A stretch of DNA of 64,000 bases from Rhizophagus clarus (Eukaryota; Glomeromycota; Glomeromycetes; Glomerales; Glomeraceae), in assembly GCA_015698045.1 (NCBI GenBank), contig BLAL01000156.1:434001-498000 (forward strand), in the 5' to 3' direction. Below the pieces are notes generated by a model. That model was not told the origin of the DNA, did no database searches, and worked only from the letters and a program-made list of their open reading frames with translations. Shown piece after piece: positions 14,345-26,249 of this stretch (the stretch's first letter is position 1; every line of letters starts with the position of its first letter). The translations under genes and the position numbers were made by a program.

Positions 14345-15384
14345 ACCTATATGTCTTCTATCTCATCGTTTAATTCGTGACTCGCAGATTTCTATGCCAC
14401 TTCTCTAAATTATTCCATTTATATGTTCTGTTTCATCGTTTAATTCTTGATTCGCAGATTTCGTATTTATGCCACAGCTTTAAATATATGTCTTCTGTTT
14501 CATCGCTTAATTCTTGATTCGCAGATTTCGTATTTATGCCACAGCTTTAAATATATGTCTTCTGTTTCATCGCTTAATTCTTGATTCGCAGATTTTGTAT
14601 TTATGCCACAGCTCTAAATATGTCTTCTGTTTCATCGTTTAACTCTTAATTCGCAGATTTCGTATTTATGCCAAGCTCTAAATATATGTCGTTTCATCGT
14701 CTAATTCTTGATTCGCAGATTTCGTATTTATGCCAAGCCCTAATATATGTCTTCCGTTTCATCATTAAATTCTTGATTCGCAGATTTCATATTTATACCA
14801 CAGCTCTAAATTATATTCCATCCGCAAATTTCGTATCTATGCCACAGCTCTAAATTATGTCTTCTGTTTCATCGTTTAATTCTTGATTCGCAGATTTCAT
14901 ATTTATACCACAGCCCTAAATATATGTCTTCTGTTTCATCGGTTAACTCTTGATTTGAGATTTCGTATTTATGCCAAGCTCTAAATATATGTCTTCCGTT
15001 TCATCATTTAATTCTTGATTCGCAGATTTCGTATTTATGTCACAGCTTTAAATTATGTCCTCTGTTTCATCGCTTAATTCTTGATTCGCAGATTTCGTAT
15101 TTATGCCACAGCTTTAAATATATGTCTTCTGTTTCATCGCTTAATTCTTGATTCGCAGATTTTGTATTTATGCCACAGCTCTAAATATGTCTTCTGTTTC
15201 ATCGTTTAACTCTTAATTCGCAGATTTCGTATTTATGCCAAGCTGTAAATATATGTCTTCCGTTTCATCATTTAATTCTTGATTCGCAGATTTCGTATTT
15301 ATACCACAGCTCTAAATATATGTCTTCTGTTTCATCGTTTAACTCTTAATTCGCAGATTTCATATTCATGTCATAGCTTTACCC
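14345..15384. repeat. 67-bp tandem array in copy A
   Basis: About 15 head-to-tail copies of a 67-bp unit, recognised by TCTTCTGTTTCATCG, TTCTTGATTCGCAG and ATTTCGTATTTATGCCACAG in each unit. Some units have lost internal pieces. Period measured from neighbouring units at 14,461 and 14,528. Copies B and C lack the array, so it expanded after the segment duplicated. It does not look like a CRISPR array: there are no unique spacers. Confidence 0.9.
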
Positions 15385-15819
15385 CTAGGAAGAGTAAACT
15401 GAATGTCATAATCTTTTCATCTTTAAAATAAAAAAACAACCCTCCTTAAATTTGTTAGTATGCCAAAACAGCATGTATAAATTTTTTAAAATCTTCAACG
15501 GTCAATTCTGCTAAACTTGTACAAATGTCTACTAAGGTTGTACCTGTAGCTCCAACAAAGTTTTATTGTCAGGTGTCAGCAATTATGCTAAGAAAATTAC
15601 CATGATCAAGTTGTATCATATATCCCAAGTTTCCGATATTTGAGTATCTTTCTGAGCTGAAGTATATACCTATCTTTTTTTTCTATCATCCCATTGGAAT
15701 GCGTCACTAATTGTTTCATATTCTAGATTAAAGTCAATTGCCTCAAACTCAAGACATATAGATGCGTTTGATACATATCTATCTCTGATTTTTGTAACTT
15801 TTTTTACTAAAATCTAATA

Positions 15820-18800
15820 TTGTTTAGTTTTTCATCTTGGAAACCCAACCAAAAAAACTAAGCATGGTATTTACAATCTTTTTTCTCTTTGGCTTTTTTT
15901 TTCTCAATGACCTCGCTAAAAAATTAACCGGATATACTGGGAGAAACTTGTGTTGTATTGCTATAATCATTATTTGGTGACGAGAAAATACTGATATTCG
16001 TTCTGATCGCAAGTTTGTAGCTATATTAAAAATAAGTTCATCTTACTGTATCGATCAATTTTGCTAAATGTAAAAATATTTGTCAGCAACAATTATCTCA
16101 ATCATAAAGTCAAGTTTAAGATAAAAAAGAGTATATACCATAATTAATAACATCCTCGGATATCCTCACAGCATCTTTTCCACATTCATGTTCATATAAT
16201 CTAATATTTGAATTTTAACCCAAAGCGTTCGAATTTCTAACATGTACTCTTAATTATTCTAAGGCACCTGATCCAAAAATATCGCGTGCTGTAATAAGGA
16301 TCTTAAGTCCATTTTGTAATAACAAAAATAAATTTTTGATAAATTTGTGGATTAATAAAAGAAAGGAATAATATTATCTCAAAAAATGCAAAATAAAGAT
16401 AAAAAAAATAGACTCACATTATAGCTCAATATCAAATCTGTTAGTAAAATGCGCTCGTTTTTATCATCTTTGAATCCATAATATGACCCAAGTCCAACTA
16501 TATGTTTGCAACTACGATTGTAGAATAAATCCTGATAAATTCGCTAGATTTCACATTGACTCGTAAACATATTTGTAATTTCCGTACCATTACGTCTAAA
16601 ATTACAGTAAGAAGAGGATAATTATTGCATATCATTAATTTCTTATGTTTAACCAGAGTATCCTTATGTTTTAATAATAAAATATTCTTATATTTTTTAA
16701 TTAAATATTCCTATGAGCTATGGCTATTCAAGTTAAAAAAAGTTGTTATAACAATTAGGTTTTCTCTCTTAACAATAAAAAAGTAATATCATTATATAAA
16801 AAAAAACAAGGTTATCAAACCTAATCGAATTCATCAACCATAATAATTGCTAGTACTTTTTTTGTACTCAAAACACCAACATCTGAAGAATACCGTTTTC
16901 AATATCATTGTCGCCATAAAGAAATTTTTTCCATTCTAGATCATCTGATACAGTTTCATGTAATTCTTTCATACATTTCCAATTCAACATTTCGCAGTAT
17001 TGTTCTATTGTTTTTAAATAATTTTCATTTCCATTTTCATCGACATAAATGGTGAGTTATTTTACAACTTCGCATCCATATAACCGTTGCAATTGTTACA
17101 AATTCAATCGTTCATTAAAACTCGCGTTCATAATTATCTTTGTCTTGTAATTAAACAATATTGGGGTACAATTAGTTAAATCCCCTGCCTACTTTCCTCA
17201 GTACCAATATAAGTACCGTGCGTTTTGAGGACGAGGAGTCGAGGAGCTTCCTGCCTTCCTTCTTTCCTAAGTCTAAATTGATAAGCGTAGGTATGTCGAG
17301 TGTAAGTTGATGTTGAACAGCATTGTAAGTTTTGAAATCAGTTTCAAAATCGATGAATGTGGCGATACACGGCCCGGTCCGTTGTATAAACCATGAAGCA
17401 TTTGAGGATCAGTAGGGTCAATTCCAAGAATTTCGCTTATAATAGAGCGAAATCTTCCTTGCACTGATGAAAATAAAAATAACTTGATTTAGATCTAACA
17501 TAAATCAACTTCGTTGTACTTCATCTGGGTCATAAAATCTTTAATTGGTACCTCTCAAATGAAACCTGATATTGCAAGCTTGGAATTTCTCGTATTGTTG
17601 CTCTCTTGGCCACCTGACTAAGATTTACAATGGAAATTCTTCTCTTCACATATAGTTCAGCGGCAAATTTGAGCACAAAAATGTGTTGGCCGCTACATTC
17701 GAAGAATTTTGCTGGATTCTTATCATTTGGGATAATACGGTAGTAACGGTACATTATGCCTTCATCATTGGTAGTGAACTGAATAGTTCTCAGATTGTCA
17801 TCCCTCGTAATTTGATTTCCCACATTAAGCTTTGGTGTGTACCATCATACTGTACATTAAACTTTGGTCTCTTTTGCAAAACACTTACCAACACCTATAT
17901 AAATGATAAGTAAGCATACCAATATTTTTATTATTGATCTTATAAGATTTAACTCAACGTTTACCCCCAAAAAACAAAGATGTGGATCGGAATGAGCTTA
18001 CGCAATATCACGCAGCGAATCAACTGATGTGAGTATACGTTTTAACGATATTTCTATAGATTTTCATAGCTGACTGAATGCCTTTTTAAATTAAGAAGTT
18101 TTTGATTATTTTAATGATAAAATTTATAAAGATTTATTCAAAGCATAAGCATACTAACCGGTTTATTAATCACATGACCATATGTCCAATTCTTAACTGC
18201 GCATAATCATTAATTTACTTAGACTTTGAACACTTTGAACTTCCAGTCTTTTATCCTACAAGATTTCTTGTAATAGAATCACATAAATGAGCTGCAATAT
18301 CGGCCACAACATTTTTGTTTTTAATTTAAATGTTACTTCATTTTTCTAGTGCTAGAACGAAATCCTTTTCTGTAATTTCTTTCCGCCCAATGATATTTTT
18401 TTAAAAAAAATGCTAGATCCGCCAAATGACGTAAACGACGACTTTCATATTTAAACCAATTATTGAAGGCTTAATGCTTTCGAAACTGGATTTCGCAACT
18501 TCGAAACGAGCTGCCTTGGAATTTAGACTTTATCTTGGGCTGAAGTGTCGTTTGTTTAGTTATAATCATCCTCTTCAATTCATCCTCATCATCATCTTAA
18601 TCTTATATTTTATAATACCCATCTTGGAACTGGCCTAATTGGATCTACCGGATGTTGATTTATCACACTACCACTTTTATCTCAAACTTCTTTTGTCAGC
18701 CATACACGCAATGTTTCTTTCTAACTTGCTTCTTATCGCTTTTATCATATAATAAACAATTATTAATAAAATAGGCTTTTTTAGAAATTATATCTTTAAC

Positions 18801-18930
18801 TTTATTTACTCTGATGAAGCATTAGATTTATTAGATCATTTGGCGATTCTGGATTGTTTTCACTTACCATGTTCTTGTCTCCCATTACGTAGACAAAGGT
18901 CATCTTCACTAATAATCAGGTTCGATGTTC
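15820..18930 (-). pseudogene. Decayed multi-exon host gene, family not recognised
   Basis: Several coding-like pieces lie on the minus strand. The clearest are 17,530-17,823 (97 codons, containing YRYYRIIPNDKNPAKFFECS) and 17,273-17,464 (63 codons, containing EILGIDPTDPQMLHGLYNGP), separated by a plausible intron whose 3' end is TTTTCATCAG. Further pieces are near 16,900-17,050 (TIEQYCEMLNWKCMKELHET), 16,420-16,500, 16,250-16,330 (NGLKILITARDIFGSGAL) and 18,480-18,930, where an exon-like piece ends in ATG|GTAAGT near 18,875. Adjacent frames stay readable after shifts (a second coding-like frame overlaps 17,273-17,380), so I read this as a pseudogene. Related pieces occur in copies B and C. 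I cannot name the protein. Confidence 0.5.
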
Positions 18931-19259
18931 ATAGAACATCCAAACATTATCATATTTAGTCCTTAAAAATAAACCGATAATATAATACTATTTTGATATA
19001 TTAATTTAATAATTTTACTAAGTTCTTTCGATCCTCCTGATTTTTTCAGCTTTTTCAAACGGCCACGGTTTAGATAATATATCGTGACTAAAAAAATAAT
19101 AGCTAAATAATTAGATTAATAGTCATCATAACAGACCACTGACCAAAAGTCTATTTGGTTATTAGTCACAACGTATTCAGAAAGTATATACCTCAAAATC
19201 TCTCCAAGTTTCTCAAAACTTCGTTCTTTCTCTAAAAATTCGTTTTATCACCTCACAGA

Positions 19260-21520
19260 ATAATCTCCAAATGAAAATGTCATTAGATTGGATGAATGAC
19301 TTCTATTTCTGATTTTAGTGATGAAGTCGCATTTAATGAGCTCAAATTGGAGAACTCAAGTTTCTTATTTGGAAAAAGGAATGTTACACTTCAATGATCC
19401 TGACATCAGGGACCTTTGTAAGGTCTCGGCGATAAGCTTAAAGATTTTACTGAAGAACAAGGCGTACTTAAACCCTTGAAATCCTTTCTTTAATATTACT
19501 TGATATTATGTCAAATTGAATTTGTAAAGTTGACTAACATCTCGAATAAGTAAGCTTGACGGTGGCAAGAGTTCTTCACTATATGCAAGCTGAAGATGAG
19601 TAATCTAATTAAAGAAAAAAATATACACGTTACAATAGATCAAAATGTCGAAAAAAAAAATGTTATAATAAAAACATTACGAGCCATAGTTGCCAATATT
19701 ACTATACTCAATCATTTTATCGGACATTTACCACAAAATAAGACCTAATTCAGTAGAGAATGTCCACTTTAAGTTATAAGAACCTTCAATATAACTATTT
19801 CTCCAGTCCTTTCTTCAATTAATATTAACACAACTTCAATTAAAGAATTGGCTGGGACGAAGTAATACGAGCAAAGATTTTGAACCAAAGAACAGTTCCG
19901 CCTTTCGTTGGAACTGTAAAGAAAATATGCATTTTTTGTGGAGTAAGAAATGAAAAATACAAGTAACCGTCTGAATTTTTTTTTATTATTATAATCAAAT
20001 TGTCAATTAGTGATTGGCAGGCATTGTAATACCTTACTTTGGTTTTCACGCGCTTTTGCATAAATTGTACATCCCCTATTTTATTTGTGCTATTATTTTC
20101 CCCAAACTTTCATCTTAAAAAAAACACCCACTAATCGAATGTAACGAATTGATAATCGCCAAATATAATTAATTACATGATCACATATACGGATAAACTA
20201 ATTTTATATTAAGTGATTCATATTATTTATATGACGGAATAAATTCGTCATTATAATGAAAGAGGAGATAAAGTTAAGACTACTTCGTTAATTAAACGAT
20301 AGCATAAACCGAGAAGCTTACTCACAAAGTTTGTAATTTGACAAGGGTAATGATATATAATATCACCGAAAGATTTCTTTGGGCATCGATTATAATTATA
20401 CCCATTCCATTGGGAGAAGATAATAATGGAAAATTTTTTATAGTGAAATAGGTGTTACTGAGAGCATCAAACATGTCAGCGAAGAAAGTGAAATTGACAT
20501 TAAACTGACGAAGCTTGACAAATTTTCTTGAAGTAGTCGCAGTATACTTGATGAAAATTTTATCCAGCAAATGTAAAATTTACCTTGTCAAGAATGGTAA
20601 ATGGACTGAAAAAGATTTTGAATATATCAGAAAAACTTGAAACATCTGGAAATTATATACAAAGATGGCCCATACCATTTAACGAAGAATTAAAAAGTGA
20701 TGATGTGCACGAAGTAAAAAAGTACTGTTCTACTAAAACTCGAATCTAGGTTTAATAAACATTAAGAAAGATATATCTGTTGATCATGAACATTGTGAAT
20801 ATGTCATGGAACAATTGGAAAAGGATTCAATTGGCATTGGTAATATAGTGAAATATCTGGAAATGTTCCAATTATTATGAAAAAGTCAACTATGATCCTA
20901 AAATCCCAAAAAAATTTTCAAGACATCTTAAACTTATGCTTTGTTTTTGATAGGTTGGATCCTATTGAGTCTAATCATCACATATCTTCATGGAAAAGTA
21001 TTATTCAAGAGTTTATTGGTTCCAACTAATACGAGAATCTCAAGGATAATTGTTTGAAAAATTACCTATATTATAGTGAGAGGAGAAAAACGGTTTATTA
21101 TAGAGGAAAGACAAACGTATATATGGTGACATGAATGCACGAAAGCAAACAACACGTATATTTACACGCAGAAATGAACATCTTAACAAATATAAGATAA
21201 ATAAAATAGGGTATTTATAGCAGTGTCCAAGAAATGTTGTTACTTATGTGATTGTATATGAGATTTGTACAAGACAGAGAATACAAAATCGTCATTTCTG
21301 GAACACATAAGACATGTCATGGATGGAAATTTCTAATTATAAATGATGACATATTCTCCCTAATACATATTTTGTCAAGTCTCGATCAGATCATAAGAGA
21401 TAAAATAGAACAAATAGAATAAAATGCTAATGAAATGCGATATCCGATGATATTAAATGACCAATTTATAAAAGTTCTTAAACTGCTTGGAAGGTTTAGT
21501 TTACTATAACTACCATAAAT
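19260..21520 (+). pseudogene. Fossil OTT_1508-like deaminase gene, copy A
   Basis: A broken gene copy on the plus strand. Two deaminase signatures are visible in short frames: LHAEMN (His-Ala-Glu) with HAE at 21,165-21,173, and AVSKKCCYLCDC with the Cys-x-x-Cys pair at 21,235-21,249, followed by sequence resembling SGTHKTCHGWKF. This order and wording fit the fungal OTT_1508-like deaminase family (zinc-dependent cytidine-deaminase fold). Since relatives of this fold occur in toxins, it is treated only as a fossil. It is broken in several places and very similar to copy B, so both broke before, or soon after, the duplication. Confidence 0.6.
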
Positions 21521-21738
21521 ATATCTTTACTTAATTACCATGTAAAGGAGAAAAAGATGCTATATACTTAGTACAATAATTGTCAAATTCAAAAATTCAA
21601 ATTGAAATTTATATCATAAAGAAAAATTATTTATATAACAGAATAAATTCGTCATTATAAAGAAAGAGGAGATAAGGTTGAGATTACGCCTACTTCATTA
21701 ATTAAATGATAGCATAAAACGAGAAAGGACATCAATTA

Positions 21739-23590
21739 CCGTATAATCTCGAAATTAAGCACCCCCCCAAAATTAAGCACCCCCACATTATACATATATA
21801 CTAAAAATAAGCACCCCTAAAAAATTGGTTTTTTATTATTTAAACATTATAAATGTTATAATTACAAATTGATTAACTTTATTAACTTTATTAAATGATA
21901 CAAAATTATTACTTTATCTATTCATTTATACCAATGTCCAAATCATCACAGCTTATGTCATCCTTCAAATTGTCATTACTACCATCATTTTCCAAATTAT
22001 CGTTAATATCATCCTTCAGATCATCATCACTAATATCAATAATTTCATTATCAAAATCCTCTACATCATCCAAAGCATTTGAGATACCACAAGTTTTAAA
22101 AGAATTGATGATGATCTCATCAGAAATTCCATTCCAAGAACATTTTACCCATCTACACATATCACTAAATTTAGCATGTCAAAGGTTACCTTTATTAATT
22201 TATCCAGCATTACCAGCAGCCATCCACAGTACATTCCTTATGTAAGTTTGCTTTAAATGATTTATTTATCACAACATCAAGTGGCTGACATAAATTTGTT
22301 AGACCACCCAGTATAATACCTAAATTAAATCCATAATCATAGAACTTCTCTTTTACTGATTTTTTCAAGTGTTCTTAAAAAGAATCATAAACCATTAACT
22401 TTAGAGCTCCAGCTTCAGTTCTCTTGTTAGTCTCGTCACTTAGATAATCAATATACTGGTTTATCAATTTGCTATCCATCCAACCTTTATCTTGAAACTA
22501 TACTACTACACCAGGAGGTATTTTTTCATCTTTTGTTAATCGCTTCCCCTTAAAAATACAGATTGGAAGAAACTTGGTTCCATCTGTAAATTTGAATCAT
22601 GAATTTTTGTAAAATTTAAAAGTTTCTTATTATAAAATTGAAAAAAAAAGATACTACTTGCAGCATATATCAAAACTACTATAAATTAGTTTTTATCATT
22701 ACTGATGTTGCAGATCTAAACAGTTTTTTATTCCTTTTAATCAATAGTAAAATTACCTACTATATCAAACTACATTAGAGTTTCATTTATATTGAAAATA
22801 TTGCATAAATCAAAGAATTTTCTGGTTTTCAAATTATTAATAAATTGATGAAATTTAACCAAAGTTTCTTTTGTTTGACTTGATAACTTCTGAAAAATCT
22901 TTGTGTGTCGTCTTCAGGATAGCTTATACCTTTTCATAAAGGAGGATATCCACTGACATGAAGTTTTAAATTTCTTTACTGAACTACCATATAAAGTTGT
23001 TATTTCACACTCTTTCAGGATATTTTGCATTTTAATTTGTAAAATTATATAAGTAACAGCCAATCCTTGTTTTCTTTGTTCAATAAGCCAAGTATACAGT
23101 TTTTTTTCAGCCTCAGAATAAAAGGCTTTTTGGTCTGAGCCAATTCATTTACTGTCTTGGTTAAGTTTAGAATCCCAGCCTTTGCTTGTTGGAATTCAAC
23201 ATCCTATCATACTGGCGTTAAGATCAAAATTTTTTGCCGCTTTATTTTATCTGTATAGCTTAACATAAGTAATAACCTATTTCTTCTGATAAACAGAATA
23301 TAAGGAACACTTTTGCTTGACAATTCTATTGTGCAAAACCTTTGGCATTTTTTAAGAGTTTTAAACAGATTACAAAACATATTTCACATAAGTCCCGTGT
23401 TTATAAAAATCATTCAGTTGTACAAATTATCAATCATAGTACCATTATAGTACAAATTAGTAATCTAAAATCTTAATTTTGTGATGCAATTTTTGAAAAT
23501 TTTTAAAGAAAAAGTAATATTTTATAAAATCACCTGAAATTAAGCACCCCCTATAGTAAAAAAAGTGTGCTTAATTTTGAGATTATATGG
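21739..23590 (-). mobile_element. pogo/Tigger-type DNA transposon (Tc1/mariner superfamily), inactive
   Basis: 1,852 bp bounded by inverted ends: left CCGTATAATCTCGAAATTAA, right (reverse complement) CCATATAATCTCAAAATTAA, the match continuing through GCAC. Both ends abut TA (21,737-21,738 and 23,591-23,592), the target duplication of this superfamily. AATTAAGCACCCC motifs repeat inside the left end. The transposase lies on the minus strand and is decayed. The left flank matches copy B of the segmental repeat, where the unoccupied site reads CATCAATTATATT; the right flank matches instead the AT-rich repeat at 36,433. Confidence 0.9.
21918..23348 (-). pseudogene. Decayed pogo/jerky-type transposase
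   Basis: About 477 codons long, the normal size, starting from an ATG at 23,348 (MPKVLHNRIVKQK). In order: a CENP-B-type helix-turn-helix region at about 23,150-22,880 (LYTWLIEQRKQGLAVTYIIL, then FKTSCQWISSFMKRYKLS), a DDE_1 core with NINETLM near 22,780 and LPICIFKGKRLTKDEKIPPG near 22,540, LMVYDS near 22,395, and the C-terminal motif SWNGISDEIIINSFKTCGIS at about 22,140-22,080 followed by an Asp-rich tail. It carries several in-frame stops (for example TGA right after YKLS) and at least one frameshift in the C-terminal third, so it cannot make active transposase. Confidence 0.88.
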
Positions 23591-23592
23591 TA

Positions 23593-23830
23593 AGAATATT
23601 ATTATAAAAACATTTTTTTTATATAGTATATACTAAATATATATAATATTGTATTTATAAAAATTAAAATATGTAAAATAATAAAAAAAAGTATTAATTT
23701 ATAGTTAATTTTTAATATAATAAATTTTAGATTTTATATCTCAGTTTTACTATAAAGCTATAATAAAAAATTTAAATAATTTAATTGGTTATTTTATTAT
23801 AATAAGAGTTTTTTAATGCATTTGATTGGG
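23593..23830. repeat. AT-rich dispersed repeat, copy 1
   Basis: About 240 bp that align with 36,433-36,660 in the same orientation, sharing TAAGAATATTATTATAAAAA, AATATTGTATTTATAAAAAT and ACTATAAAG. It begins exactly at the TA that follows the pogo-like element. Confidence 0.75.
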
Positions 23831-24888
23831 TTAACTATAAAAAAATAATTGTAAAAAAATTTTTTTAATATACAATAGCTTACTAAAGAAATATATTATT
23901 TAAATTTAAGACTTTAACTTATTATATCTAATTAATTGTAAATATTTCTAATAAAAAATAAAATATATTTAAAGTTATTAGACTAAATTAAATAAAAAAA
24001 AATATAATTTTTATTTAAATTTAATAATAAAAAAAATTTTTAACAAGCAAAAATCCCAATTTTGGTGATATGTTATATATACAGTTTATGCTGAATAAAA
24101 ACTTAATAGTTAATTTTTAAAAAAAAATTTAAAATAAATATACTTTTAACAGTAAAACATACTCTACTACTATGTTGTGTACCTCTTCTTGCTTTTATAA
24201 TATTATTTATTTGTTTTAGCATCACACATCCACCCCTATTTCATTCCATATGTTCTGAATTTTATCCTACATGTCTTTTTTTCCTGAAATTTAAACTCTT
24301 AAACGTCTATCCACTTTGTCCTATATAAAAAATTTTTTACATATGATACTGATCATGACACTGATCATAATAAAATATCATAATTTTTTTTATATAATAA
24401 CCATCATGTGATATAATGATATCTTAACATAAAGACAAACATGCTCCGAATTTGATTTGAATACTCACATGATTTTTGATCATGAAAATTTTTCACAATT
24501 GCTACCACTATAATGTAAGAATTTTGATGGGTGGAAGGAGGATTGTTGTCATGCTCGAGAAAAGAAAAATATTTAGAGGTCAAAATTGGCAGTTCTGGCC
24601 TCTTTGATATGATTAATGACGTGATTGTAGAATGCACTGAATCTTTTGATTACAGGTATATTATGAAAATGAGTGATTCCTGCGAGACTATTTTATTTTT
24701 ACAGTATCTTTTGTTACTTAATTGCAAAAAGAACAGCTACTAATATGTTATATTACATAAAATTTTCGCCATATTAGGCTTTGTTATTACATTAATTAAA
24801 AGAATTAATTAAAAGAAAAACTAAATAAAGCAGACACTATAGATGACTAATATAAAATAAATCAAATAATTCCTACATTAATGTCTAT
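23831..24888. other. AT-rich gene-free DNA with two antiparallel weak ORFs
   Basis: Mostly A+T to about 24,170, then less biased sequence. Two overlapping ORFs on opposite strands (24,404-24,637 minus, 77 codons; 24,531-24,743 plus, 70 codons) cover the only part with normal composition. One may be the remnant of a gene or transposon, but neither shows a motif I can name. Confidence 0.5.
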
Positions 24889-25893
24889 TTATTCTTTTTT
24901 TTTTTGTCGCTTCTTTTGTTTTCCACCTTTTTTTAATGGTTTTAGTATCTCATCAGTTACCACGATTACAGTTTTTTTACCCTCTTCATAACACTTATCA
25001 ACTTCTTCTTTAACTTTTTTCACTGATATCAATTCATGGGTATACTCTTCAATGTAGTAAAGATTTTTCTGGCAAAAGAGAAAGTTTATCAGAGCCTCTT
25101 TCATATTACGTCCTCCAAGTATCATAGATTCATCTGTACGAGACCACATGTAGATGACGCCATTAAGGTCTTTTAACCAGAAAATTAAATCATCACATAC
25201 AAGAACAGGGCAAAAATCAGTAATATTATAAAATTCAGCAAATCTACAAATTTCGATATCATACAGAATATTCTTGTCCATTTCATCAAGAAATGGATAT
25301 TTATTTTTCAATAAATTAAGAAGCGTGAGCACACTTTCTTCCCTTTGTGATGATCCATCATCAGATGACAATTCTTGCATGGTAACCTTGTTCGTCGTGT
25401 TTCCGTGAAAATCATACGCATCCTTATTGGAACATCTTGCCTCCACTGGGATAGCTGAAGTATCACGTTGGTTTCGGCACAGTTGCCGTAATCCCAAACT
25501 TCCCTTTTCATCAACAGATTCCCATTCGCATCCCGTGGAAGTATGCGCCGATTCTCTAGGTCGAATCTCTGTCGGATTCCTGCTATCTTTTGTTTGGTTT
25601 CTACAGAACCTATCGTTGATGCTCCAAACGAAATTTTCTTCACTCTCTGATGGTGGTTCTGACGTATTGATTTTAAAGATATTGTTAACGCCGTGGGGAG
25701 ATACGTAGGATTCTTCTCTAAGAGAGTTATCCAAGTTGTCAGTTGATTTAAATGTTTGAATAGGTATTTCATTTGTTTCTTGAGGGTCATTAATTTTCTC
25801 AGAACTTGGATGTTTATCGAGTAAAAAATACCCAGGCCATCCATCATTGTGCTTGCTGGAACCTTCGCACCATTTACTTCCACTTCTATCCAT
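24889..25893 (-). CDS. Uncharacterised 334-residue protein with basic C-terminal tail
   Basis: This is the longest intact non-repetitive ORF in the window. Residues 1 to about 190 are polar, Ser/Asp/Glu/Asn-rich and probably disordered; residues about 190-310 look globular, with alternating hydrophobic residues and aromatic motifs (VLVCDDLIFWLKDLNGVIYM, INFLFCQKNLYYIEEYTHEL). The last 20 residues are Lys-rich (KKGGKQKKRQKKKE) and could act as a nuclear-localisation or nucleic-acid-binding tail. No catalytic motif is recognised. The frame stays open upstream of the ATG to an acceptor-like CTACAG at 25,953-25,948, preceded by GACTAAAA, so there may be an upstream exon; a coding-like stretch at about 26,010-26,090 (minus) is a candidate but contains a stop. 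The codon mix is richer in G+C than its surroundings. Confidence 0.7.
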   Translation of the reverse strand: MDRSGSKWCEGSSKHNDGWPGYFLLDKHPSSEKINDPQETNEIPIQTFKSTDNLDNSLREESYVSPHGVNNIFKINTSEPPSESEENFVWSINDRFCRNQTKDSRNPTEIRPRESAHTSTGCEWESVDEKGSLGLRQLCRNQRDTSAIPVEARCSNKDAYDFHGNTTNKVTMQELSSDDGSSQREESVLTLLNLLKNKYPFLDEMDKNILYDIEICRFAEFYNITDFCPVLVCDDLIFWLKDLNGVIYMWSRTDESMILGGRNMKEALINFLFCQKNLYYIEEYTHELISVKKVKEEVDKCYEEGKKTVIVVTDEILKPLKKGGKQKKRQKKKE

Positions 25894-26249
25894 CGTGGAT
25901 TCCCGTTCAGTTGTTGCAGATATCGTTATTTCTCCCGTCCAATCTTTCTGTAGTATTGTATAGAAATTTTAGTCAACAGTTATTTGAAAAAACAATAATA
26001 TACCCTAGATATACCGGAATGGCTTTAGCAAAGTTTTGTACAGAAACCTTGATAATTCGTCCCTCTTTGACAAATTCTTATAGCAAATCAGCCCATATGA
26101 GTAATTATTGCATCGATCGTGACATTTTATCACGGTTTTTTATTATCTATGCTAACGAACTTTTGAATTATTCCATTTATATAAAAAAATTATTATCAAA
26201 CATGCAATCCATTGACTCATTAAAATATAATCGTTAAAATCTTCCCATA

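Larger units (their letters stand above)
13140..21738. other. Segmental repeat, copy A
   Basis: This segment is related to copy B (about 26,250-30,940) and copy C (about 59,740 to the right edge). Anchors on the plus strand include ACCCTAAAGTTATGTACTC (13,186; 26,772), GTATAAGTCATTGATAAA (14,135; 60,714) and GAAGGCTTAATGCTTTCG (18,466; 27,504; 62,207). Copies A and B are nearly identical from about 19,600 to the CATCAATTA at 21,730-21,738, while the left part of A is more diverged and contains a tandem array and about 3 kb of exons that B lacks. The right limit is the left end of the pogo-like transposon. Confidence 0.75.

Noticed and set aside
14345-15384. Possible CRISPR array
   Set aside because: The units are full 67-bp tandem repeats without unique spacers, in a eukaryotic-looking genome.
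19840-20061. Minus-strand ORF repeated at 28,552-28,848 and 63,581-63,799
   Set aside because: It is conserved only because the whole segment is. It runs antisense to the plus-strand deaminase-like fossil, and the plus strand has an equally readable stretch (RTVPPFVGTVKKICIFCG). I could not show that the minus frame is real.
24404-24743. Possible Tc1-like transposase remnant (EHDNNPPSTH on the minus strand)
   Set aside because: The resemblance is limited to a few residues, and no flanking inverted repeats or further motifs were found.
25806-26237. 143-codon plus-strand ORF
   Set aside because: Its first part is antisense to the 334-codon ORF, and the rest is antisense to a possible upstream exon. 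It has no features of its own.
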